This document shows, piece by piece, positions 42,241 to 55,547 of a stretch of DNA of 64,000 nt. The stretch covers positions 2,586,501 through 2,650,500 of the forward strand of contig BSQZ01000053.1 of NCBI GenBank assembly GCA_033239005.1, in the 5' to 3' direction. The translations under genes and the position numbers were made by a program. Position 1 is the first letter of the stretch, and every line of letters begins with the position of its first letter. The notes under the pieces were generated by a model. It worked only from the letters and a program-made list of their open reading frames with translations. It had not been told where the DNA came from and ran no database searches. The stretch comes from Lamellibrachia satsuma (taxonomy: Eukaryota > Annelida > Polychaeta > Sabellida > Siboglinidae).

Positions 42241-43260
42241 TTATACGTGACTGACTATCAGAAGCACTACAGGCGACACGACCATGCTGTGCAAGTAGGC
42301 GAACGATAGCACCAGCAACATCAACTTGTTGAACACTCGGAACATCTGAAACGGTGCAAAATAAAGGGTGCAACAACCGAGGAACATGGCGGTTAAGCCC
42401 TGCGTAGAGGGGTAGCCGAGTAGACGCATTGTCGTACGCAATCTTTCGGCTCCCGTGGGCTCGTCAGCATCCAGGAAAGAATTCATCATGTGCGCGGAAA
42501 AATCGATGCACGAGCCAATGCACATCACGTTCTCTACCATCGTAATGTAGTGGAAGCGCAAGCCAACCACTGGCAAGAAGCCAACCACTGGCAAGAAGCC
42601 TATCACTCCCGAACTTATCGAGAGCATGCGTAAGGCTACCAATACGCTGTATGCTGACGACGGCAAGAAGAGAAACGATACGACGAAGCTGACAACCACT
42701 CCAATCGTGATATCATACAACACCGTCGGTATCTCGCTGAATAACGTGTCAAGATAGACGAACAATTTGGTGAACATCGTCACTGTGAAATCAGACTTTC
42801 CATATGAGATTTTGCGAGAACGCCTCTTCAAGTCGTCGGCCGCCCCACCAAGTAAGTGAAACCTTGTGGCGACAATAGCCGTCTTGGCTTCGTTCCACAC
42901 TACGTCCAGTTCGTGTGAGGCGTAGGAAGGGTGTGCCAAGAACGCATTAAATGTTTGAGTGAAGTTGCCTTGGTTCACAATTTTCCCTCCAAGATAGTTA
43001 TGAAACTGACGCGTCCACGCCACAACACGTTTTACATTAAAAGCCGGATCATTTTCAAACTTCAGCAAGAGCTGGTTCATATCATCCCAATCATCGTTCT
43101 TCCAGGGTTCAATTCTACCTTCGATCATCACGAAGATGATTAGGTTATAGAAATACCTTTTCCCTCCAAGATAGTTATGAAACTGACGCGTCCACGCCAC
43201 AACACGTGTTACATTAAAAGCCGGATCATGGGTGCACATGGGTTTACGATTTGTATGCAC
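42241..43260 (-). pseudogene. Patched-related protein, C-terminal half (minus strand)
   Basis: An open frame of 339 codons. Residues 71-150 look like the second extracellular loop (AWTRQFHNYLGG, SHELDVVWNEAKTAIVATRF). Residues 178-335 are the last membrane block: ITIGVVVSFVVSFLF, GSCIDFSAHMMNSF at 249-262 (the conserved G..xDFSAH helix of Patched/PTCHD/RND proteins), GYPSTQG, MFLGCCTLYF and LLVLSFAYLHSMVVSPVVLLI. TAA ends the frame at 42,241. It resembles PTCHD3-like proteins, which often expand in invertebrates. Two internal duplications are visible: residues 12-34 repeat as 71-93, and FLPVVG occurs twice at 222-233. There is no N-terminal half on this strand; the other part lies on the plus strand 34 bases away. 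I take it as a rearranged pseudogene, though the frame itself is clean. Confidence 0.75.
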
Positions 43261-43293
43261 TGAACGACATTCACTGTGCGTTCGGATTAACAG

Positions 43294-43579
43294 GTGTCTC
43301 GACCAACGACGCGTTCATTATACGGACGAGCGGCTTCCGGTCTAAAGAATGGGCCAAATGTACCGGGAGGCGGCCGTCTCCATCACGATAACATCTACCA
43401 TCGACATCATTGCCTTGATCCTAGAATCGCACTCTTCGATTCCAGGCCTTCAAATACTGGCGACGAACATAGCCATTGGCGTATGTTTCAAGTTCTTCTA
43501 CCAAGTGGCGTTCTTCGGTGCATATCTCGCCATCGCAGGGTTCCGGGAAACTGGACTGATCAAATGTTACAAATCCTGA
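43294..43579 (+). pseudogene. Patched-related protein, sterol-sensing domain piece (plus strand)
   Basis: After 'ttaacag' the frame reads GVSTNDAFII (the G.g.DD.F block). A frameshift near 43,347 moves to MGQMYREAAVSITITSTIDI and then FKFFYQVAFFGAYLA and GFRE, the last helices of the sterol-sensing domain in PTCHD proteins. It stops at 43,579. In the protein this piece comes directly before the minus-strand half, so one of the two has been inverted. Confidence 0.75.
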
Positions 43580-43830
43580 TGAAAAAGAAATAGCATATGA
43601 ATGGAAAATGTGTATCACGGTGCTGAAACAAATGCATTGTTCAAAATCTATTATTATAAGCAAAAAGACAATATTGTGTGTAGAATATTTCGTTAATTTA
43701 TATAATAACATTTTATCAAAGCAGCTGACCATAACTTAGCTTGCCTAGCTATGTTCTGTAAAACAAAGGTTAAACTACATGCGTCTGGTGTGACAGTAAG
43801 CTCTGCTAAATTACTTGCTTTCCTTTATAG

Positions 43831-47579
<3,749 letters not shown>

Positions 47580-47654
47580 GTGTTAGATTCATCCTGCTGA
47601 GATTAATGATGGAAAACCTGATCGCTATTATTCGTAACATTTTATATAGTATAA

Positions 47655-47659
47655 ATATA

Positions 47660-47715
<56 letters not shown>
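47655..47715 (+). repeat. (GT)n/(TA)n microsatellite after FGD cassette 3
   Basis: Follows the terminal exon by about 75 bases. A TA tract also follows cassette 2 at the same place, but not cassette 1. Confidence 0.95.
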
Positions 47716-47716
<1 letters not shown>

Positions 47717-48358
47717 CAACGTGACGTCAACATTTTCTATGACCACGGACACAGTTCATCGAGGTCAGCGTGTTTTATCACCCGTAACGTTACCGTCCGT
47801 CTGCATATACTGTAAACATGATATGATTGCTCGTACACTGTAGTTAGATGATATCCTTGGCAAGCACACAACCTCATATCATAATAATATTCACCCCCAA
47901 AATAGTCAAATTAAACAGATAATTTATTTTCATTTTACTGTTACAAGTCGCTGTTTTCAAGTGGTATATACGGAATACCTTTCTTTCATGTGTCTACTAT
48001 AATTCAAACGATGACACCTCATCCTATTTTTGAAACAAACTTTTTTCATTATAATATGTTCTGTCACCAGTAGAGGACTTGAAAAGCACAAACGATGGCA
48101 AAAAAAATGAGATTAGGAATACTTTTGGAGAGTGATGTGAATGTAGAATGCAGCTAACGAGGGGGATATAACGAAAAAAGCAGGGCTGGAAAGTAACGTT
48201 TCTGGGCTGTGGACCACAGGATCATCACTTCTATAAATCTTGTGTTCTGGCCAAATTGTTGGTGGTCTGTATCGGTTTTGTATAATCAAACTCGGAGGGC
48301 TCTATAAGCATTCTGCCTGTAAAACCGAATTTTTAATTATATTTAACTACTCGTTGTC

Positions 48359-48514
48359 ATGGACATTAACATGTCGGGGGCAGCCGACGTAGCCGACGTG
48401 TTCGCGGCCGCCCAGATGGCAATACTGGGAGTCTATGGCGACTCACCGACTCAGAAAGGATTGCCAAGAGTGAAGACGCCTCCGGACTCACAAGGGCATA
48501 AACACGCGCAGTGA
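48359..48514 (+). CDS. Small reading frame, possible first exon of a gene
   Basis: MDINMSGAADVADVFAAAQM + AILGVYGDSPTQ and on to a TGA after 51 codons, with two in-frame ATGs. The GC-rich context and the leader resemble a gene start. A GT (gtgagg) just before the stop could be a donor. The U1 homologue at 11,255 is frameshifted. No family is recognised, and no link to the exons at 55,548 could be shown. Confidence 0.3.
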   Translation: MDINMSGAADVADVFAAAQMAILGVYGDSPTQKGLPRVKTPPDSQGHKHAQ

Positions 48515-50297
48515 GGCGTAGCAATCAGATTGGTCGAATACAATTACATCAACCAACGCTGCTTGTTCATGTTCTCGAATTAAGAGTGCAAACTGAAATA
48601 TTTTCGAAAGATCTTCACTTCAAAACATTGCTTGATTAACGCCATCTTAGCATCGGATAACTAGGTGAAGTGATGCATGGCGGGATTGATTCCCGAGTGG
48701 TTATTTGCATACCGACATAAACAGAATGCTTCCGACAACTCATTTGCAAATGGAGAACGCTACCCACATATATATTAACTAAAGAGTTAAGACATCTCTT
48801 TACAGTTTCTACAATTTCCCACACCATATTCTGCTTTGCTCTATAGAATTCCATAATATTATAGACGCATCTATAGAAATTTAAGTAGACATAAACTATT
48901 TCTACTGAATCTATAGATTTCTATAGCATTTTAAAACAATTCTTTTGCTAAGGGGAGTTAACGCTAAGTATGTTGTCAGTGTGAAAAGGACGACCATTTT
49001 GGCCCTAGCGGAGGTCAACTCGTCCAGTAGTTGAATGCACCTGCATATGTATTGTACATGTTTACTGCAAGTTATCTGCACTAAACATTAACACATACAC
49101 ACACACGATGCGGGCATACACACAGTTAACTGCAAAAAGCAGCACCACATACACACATGGCACACTTCGCTATATGTACGATCCAAACGAGTCAGTATAA
49201 CCTTCCACTGCACAAAGCCGCTGGCCGACGAAATCACTAACAAAACACGCTCAAAAACTTATTAGCACACGTAACTATTCCATACATGTCAACCTGTGAG
49301 GATCCAAATGACTGAGACTGAATAGTATTCAGTGTTCAATAAAACTAGTATATGATGAACTCCAACAATTAGCAATGAATAACAAGACACAAATAACAAT
49401 CGTAGTTGACGTTTTGCAGAGCAAATATTTCACTTTGACCCAAATTAAATAATTATTATTGAGATCAAGTGAGGCCGGAACTAGGTCACGCGGCTTTTTA
49501 TAATTTTAGTGTACTGCATCAATCCGAGCGTAGGAGTAATTAGCCTCAAACTCTCGCAACCATCGTCAGAATATAATCCCTGGTACACTGCTTCATATAA
49601 CTGCTTCTACGAGGCTATCTTGCTACCAGCTATAATTATGTAGTAACTCCATAAGGTGACCCATCTTGCCCTGTTATCCAGCATCAAATCATGTATGCGC
49701 CCACTGTCACACAAATACACGTATATAAATCTTGGATTAACAAAGCTATGAGCAATCATGAGCTTGTATATGTATGTAGCTATTTATTTACATATTCACG
49801 AACCCACACACGCCCGCAAATCAGTCTATATGCATTCTTGTTTTGGAAGTAATAGACACAAAACCACGGAAATTTGTCTTCCCGATTTAGATGTGTTCTT
49901 GTTATGTGACGCTTACCCTGTAGCATAAATTATCCAAAACGACGCTAGTTCAGTTACGACAGTTGTGCTAATTATAAACATCGGGAAAAGTCAAAGCCCA
50001 GGGGTACATGACGCACATAATATACCAATAACTTGGCAGATAAGGTGATGTTAATCACATCGTCATGCATCCACGAATAACGCTTTGACAGCCAAAGGCC
50101 GCATTAATGTGAGGTGATTCACACACGATTGGAGACTCTACAGGTAGGTCAGGACTTGCGGTGTCCTCCTTGTATTGGTATTTAATGTGTACTGTATATG
50201 TGCTAGCGTCGGTGTTAGTTTGTACGTAGGGGTCCTCGAAATAACCCATAAATAATGATAATAAGCAAATAAATTGTATTGTTATTTGAATAGTAGC

Positions 50298-50872
50298 ACC
50301 ACTGCGAGGAGCTGTGGGACTGTGGGTGTAAGGTAGCTGTGTGACTGTGGGTGTCAGGTAGCTTTGGGACAGTGGGTGTCAAGTAGCTGTGGGACTGTGG
50401 GTGTCAGAGAGTTTTGGAACTGTGACTGTCACGGAGCTATGGGACTGTGACTGTCAGAGAGTTTTGGAACTGTGACTGTCACGGAGCTGTGGGACTGTGA
50501 CTGTCATGGAGCTGTGGCACAATGGTTGTCATGGAGCTGTGGGACTGTGACTGTCAAGGAGCTTTGTGGGACTGTCAAGGAGCTGCGTCACTGTGGGTGA
50601 CAGGTAACTGTGGGACTGAGACTGTCGGGGAGTTGTGGGACTGTGGGTATCAGGGAGCTGTGGGACAGTGACTGTCAGGGGATGTATGCCTGTGAATGTC
50701 AGGGAGCTGTGGGACTGTCAAGTAGCGGTGGGATTGTGACTGCCAGGGAGCTGTAGGACTGTGAGTGCGAGGAGCTGTGGGACTGTGACTGTCAGGGAGC
50801 TGTGGGACTGTGTTTGTCAGGGAACTGTGGGACTGTGACTGTCAGGGATCTATGGGACTGTGACTGTCACCA
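50298..50872 (+). repeat. 25-bp minisatellite array (U3 region, first)
   Basis: Degenerate 25-bp units of the same family. The array ends at 'gtgactgtcac', where a minus-strand retrotransposon tail begins. Confidence 0.92.
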
Positions 50873-51015
50873 GCTTCCTTATGAAACCCTCTTTCGCATC
50901 AATCTCCTCCCCAGCTCCTCCATCCTTCGCTCGTCTATTCTTTTCACTTCCGCAATTCTACTCACCCAGTTGTTTTCGCAGACTTGCACTTTCTATTGTT
51001 GTTTTATGCTGTGTG
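50872..51015 (-). mobile_element. Retrotransposon 3' tail fragment, copy 1
   Basis: Shortest of three copies. Minus-strand peptide resembles ENNWVSRIAEVKRIDE with EELGEEIDAKE. Confidence 0.7.
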
Positions 51016-51751
51016 GACTACTCAGTGTTCAATAAAACTAGTATAAGATTAACTCCAACAATTAGCAATGAGTAACAAGAAACAAATAACAACCGTACTT
51101 GACGTTTTGCAGAGCAAATATTTCACTTTGACCCAGATTAAATAATTAGTATTGAGAATTCACGTATATAATTTTTTTATTAACAAAGCTATAAACAATC
51201 GTGAGCTTGTATATGTATGTAGCTATTTATTTACACATTCACCTACCCACACACGCCCGCAAACCAGTCTATATGCATTCTTGTTTTGTAAGTAATAGAC
51301 ATAAAACCACGGAAATTTGTCTTCCCGATTTAGATGTGTTCTTGTTATGTGACGTTTACCCTGTAGCATAAATTATCCAAAATGTCGCTAGTTCAGTTAC
51401 GACGGCATTATTGTGCTAATTATAAACATCGGGAAAAGTCAAAGCCCAGGGGTACATGACGCACATAATATACCAATAACGTGGCAGATAAGGTGATGTT
51501 AATCAAATGGTCATGCTTCAACGAATAACGAAACACTTTGACAGCCAAAGGCCGCATTAATGTGAGGTGATTCACACACGACTGGAGACTCAACAGGTAG
51601 GTTGGGATTTGAGATGTCCTCCTTGTATTGATATTTAATGTGTACTGTATATGTGCTAGCGTCGGTGTTAGTTTGTGCGTAGGGGTCGTCGAAATAACTC
51701 ATAGATAACGATAATAAGCAAATAAATTGTATTGTTATTTCAATAGTAGCT

Positions 51752-53145
51752 CCACTGCGAGGAGCTCTGGGACTATGTGACTGTCACGGGGCGGTGGGAC
51801 TGCGAGTGTCAGAGAGATGTGGGACTGTGACTGTCAGGGAGCTGTGGGACTGTGACTGTCAGGGAGCTGTGGGACTGTGACTGTCGGGGAGCTGTGGGAC
51901 TGTGACTGTTGGGGGGCTGTGGACTGTGACTGTCACGGGGCGGTGGGACTGCGAGTGTCAGAGAGATGTGGGACTGTGACTGTCAGGGAGCTGTGGGACT
52001 GTGACTAGCAGGGAGCTGTGGGACTGTGACTGTCAGGGAGCTGTGGGACTGAGACTGTCAGGGAGCTGTGGGACTGTGTTTGTCAGGGAGCTGTGGGACT
52101 GTGACTGTCAGGGAGCTGTGGGACTGTGTTTGTCAGGGAGCTGTGGGACTGTGACTGTCAGGGAGCTGTGGGACTGTGACTGTCAGGGAGCTGTGGGACT
52201 GTGACTGTCGGGGAGCTGTGGGACTGTGACTGTCAGGGAGCTATGTGACTGTCAGGGAGCTATGTGACTGTCAGGGAGCTGTGGGACTGTGACTGTCAGG
52301 GAGCTGTGGGAGCTGTGACTGTCAGGGAGCTGTGGGACTGTGACTGTCAGGGAGCTATGTGACTGTCAGGGAGCTATGTGACTGTCAGGGAGCTGTGGGA
52401 CTGTGACTGCCAGGGAGCTGTGGAACTGTGACTATCAGGGAGCTGTGGGACTGTGACTGTCAGGGAGCTGTGGGACTGTGACTGTCAGGGAGCTGTGGTA
52501 CTGTGTTTGTCAGGGAGCTGTGGGACTGTGTTTGTCAGGGAGCTGTGGGACTTTGACTGCCATGGAGCTGTGGGACTGAGACTGTCAGGGAGCTGTGGGA
52601 CTGTGTTTGTCAGGGAGCTGTGGGACTGGGACTGTCAGGGAGCTGTGGGACTGTGTTTGTCAGGGAGCTGTGGGACTGGGACTGTCAGGGAGCTGTTGGA
52701 CTGAGACTGTCAGGGAGCTGTGGTACTGTGTTTGTCAGGGAGCTGTGGGACTGTGTTTGTCAGGGAGCTGGAGGATTGTGACTGTGATTGTCTGGGAGCT
52801 GTGGGAATGCGATTGTCAGGAAGCTGTGGGACTGTAGTTGTCAGAGAGATGTGGGACTTTCAGGAAGCTGTGGGATTGTGACTGTCATCGAGCTGTGGGA
52901 CTGTCAGGAAGCTGTGGGATTGTGACTGCCAGGGAGCTGTAGGACTATGAATGCGAGGAGATGTGACTTTCGGGACGTTGTGATATTGTGACTGTCAGGT
53001 AGGATTGCAGTTGTATACAAGATTTGTGACTTTCAGAGAGCTGTAGAACTATGATTGTCAAGGAGCTGTGGGACCGTTAGTGTCAGGGGCTTGTGGGACC
53101 GTGACTGTCAGACGGTTGTGGGACTGTGACTATTACTAGGTAGCA
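51752..53145 (+). repeat. 25-bp minisatellite array (U3 region, second, longest)
   Basis: About 55 units, many of them exact copies of the gtgggactgtgactgtcagg + gagct consensus. Shorter variants lacking 'gggactg' are interspersed. High unit identity suggests active homogenisation. Confidence 0.94.
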
Positions 53146-53329
53146 TGCAACTGACGGTGGACTAACATCACTATAATGACAAACAATATATAATCGATTA
53201 TGAACAATTACGATATAGTTTGACTTAAAAAGAAACGTTTGTGGTTGATGGTGTGGTCATGATATCATATTTCAAAATATTTTATTGGTAACAATTGTTT
53301 AAGATTAAATATCGCATTTGTACATTTTG

Positions 53330-53790
53330 TTGTTGCTCTCCTCTTTATCCCTGAAGTCCTGGGTGAGGCTGACACCAATAAGGGTTGTCGATTTTTTTTT
53401 CTTTCTGCTTGTCGCTGATCACGTTTCACTGAGCTTTATCCACTACCCTTTTCTAATCCCTTATCCCTCGCTCTTGTTCTCCACTCCCCTCCCACTCCCA
53501 CCATATACCTCTTAACGCCGTCATCCCATATCAGCCTCTGTCTCCCCCTTGTCATTTTTCCTTCCCCTCTGAGCGCATCCGCTCTCTTCATTAACCGTTC
53601 GTTGTTCATTCCTTCCAAATGTCCAGCCCACTTCATCCGGCGCCCCGCCAGCTTCCTTATGAAACTCTCTTTCGCATCAATCTCCTCCCCCAGCTCCTCC
53701 ATTCTTCCCTCGTCTATTCTTTTCACTTCCGCAATTCTACTCACCCAGTTGTTTTCGCAGACTTGCACTTTCTATTGTTGTTTTACGCTG
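53330..53790 (-). mobile_element. Retrotransposon 3' tail fragment, copy 2
   Basis: Minus-strand frame 53,768-53,436: NNWVSRIAEVKRIDEGRMEE, KWAGHLEGM, RLMKRADALRGEG, RGRQRLIWDDGVKRYM. This R..KWAGH..RM...R..K.A.....G...RGR...RW.D.VKRD pattern is the usual C-terminus of certain LINE (RTE/L2-like) polyproteins. Confidence 0.75.
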
Positions 53791-54529
53791 TGTGGACTAT
53801 TCAGTGTTCAATAAAACTAGTATATGATTAACTCCAACAATTAGCAATGAGTAACAAGAAACAAATAACAATCGTAGTTGACGTTTTGCAGAGCAAATAT
53901 TTCACTTTGACCCAGATTAAATAATTAGTATTGAGAATTCACGTATATAAATTTTGGATTAACAAAGTTATAAGCAATCATGAGCTTGTATATGTATGTA
54001 GCTATTTATTTACATATTCACGAACCAACACACGCCCGCAAACCAGTCTATATGCATTCTTGTTTTGGAAGTAATAGACACAAAACCACGGAAATTTGTC
54101 TTCCCGATTTAGATGTGTTCTAGTTATGTGACGCTTACCCTGTAGCATAAATTATCCAAACCGTCACTAGTTTAGTTACGACGGCATTATTGTGCTAATT
54201 ATAAACATCGGGAAAAGTCAAAGCCCAGGGGTATATGACGCACATAATATACCAATAACTTGGCAGATAAGGTGATGTTAATCAAATGATCGTGCTTCAA
54301 CGAATAACGAAACACGTTGACAGCCAAAGGCCGCATTAATGTGAGGTGACTCACAAAACGATTGCAGACTCTACAGGTAGGTTGGGACTTGAGGTGTCCT
54401 CCTTGTATTAATATTTAATGTGTACTGTATATGTGCTAGCGTCGGTGTTAGTTTGTGCGTAGGGGTCGTCGAAATAACCCATAAATAACGATAATAAGCA
54501 AATAAATTGTATTGTTATTTGAATAGTAG

Positions 54530-55165
54530 CACCACTGCGAGGAGCTGTGGGACTGTGACTGTCAGAGAGATGTCGGCCTATCATTGTCAGAGAGATGTGG
54601 GACTGCGAGTGTCAGAGAGATGTGGGACTGCGAGTGTCAGAGAGATGTGGGACTGCGAGTGTCAGAAAGATGTTGGACTGCGAGTGTCAGAGAGATGTGG
54701 GACTGCGAGTGTCAGAGAGATGTGGGACTGCGAGTGTCAGAGAGATGTGGAACTGCGAGTGTCAGAGAGATGTGGGACTGCGAGTGTCAGAGAGATGTGG
54801 GACTGCGAGTGTCAGAGAGATGTGGGACTGCGAGTGTCAGAGAGATGTGGGACTGCGAGTGTCAGAGAGATGTGGGACTGTGATTGCCAGGGAGCAGTGG
54901 GACTGTGACTGTCAGAAAAATGTGGGCCTATCATTGTCAGAGAGATGTGGGACTGCGAGTGTCAGTGAGCTGTGGGACTGTCAGGAAGCTGTGGGATTAT
55001 GACTGCCAGGGAGCTGTAGGACTATGAATGCGAGGAGCTGTGGGACTGTGACTTTCAGTGAGTTGTGATATTGTAACTGTCAGGGAGCTGTAGGACTGTG
55101 TCTGTCAAGGAGCTGTGGGACCGTGACTGTCAGGGGGTTGTGGGACTGTGACTGTATTACTAGGT
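54530..55165 (+). repeat. 25-bp minisatellite array (U3 region, third)
   Basis: About 25 units, dominated by a subfamily gtgggactgcgagtgtcaga + gagat that is nearly invariant for a dozen repeats. Confidence 0.94.
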
Positions 55166-55538
55166 AGCCTGCATTTCAATGAGCTTTATCCACTACCCTT
55201 CTCCACTCCCTTATCCCTCGCTCTTGTTCTCCACTCCCCTCCCCCTCCCACCATATACCTCTTAACGCCGTTATCAGCCTCTGTTTCCCCCTTGTCATTT
55301 TTCCTTCCCCTCTGAACGCATCCGTTCTCTTCATTAACCGTTCGTTTTTCATTCCTTCCACGTGTCCAGCCCACTTTATCCGGCGCCCCGCCAGCTTCCT
55401 TATGAAACCCTCTTTCGCATCAATCTCCTCCCCGAGCTCCTCCATTCTTCGCTCGTCTATTCTTTTCACTTCCGCAATTCTACTCACCCAGTTGTTTTCG
55501 CGGACTTGCACTTTCTATTGTTGTTTTACGCTGTGTGG
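55165..55538 (-). mobile_element. Retrotransposon 3' tail fragment, copy 3
   Basis: Same tail as 53,330-53,790 with a short deletion that shifts the frame in the RQRL region. Its left-hand boundary joins directly to the exon at 55,548. Confidence 0.75.
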
Positions 55539-55547
55539 CAAACATAG

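Larger units (their letters stand above)
49320..54530 (+). repeat. Triplicated 750-950-bp segment alternating with minisatellites
   Basis: Three copies begin 'cagtgttcaataaaactagt' (49,328; 51,027; 53,801) and run to 'tagtagc.ccactgcgagga' (50,285; 51,747; 54,525). Each is followed by a 25-bp array. The second and third copies are preceded by a minus-strand retrotransposon tail and lack about 230 bp present in the first (the 'gaggccgg.actaggtcacgc' part), which corresponds to the start of U1. Confidence 0.88.

Noticed and set aside
51752..53145. Repeating peptides such as ELWDCDCQGAVGLRLSGSCG across the 25-bp arrays
   Set aside because: The 25-bp period gives a 25-residue repeat by arithmetic. 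Frames break at indels and no splice or start context is present.
53318..53515. Plus-strand frames over the retrotransposon tails
   Set aside because: They are the antisense of the minus-strand LINE C-terminus, which matches a known protein pattern.
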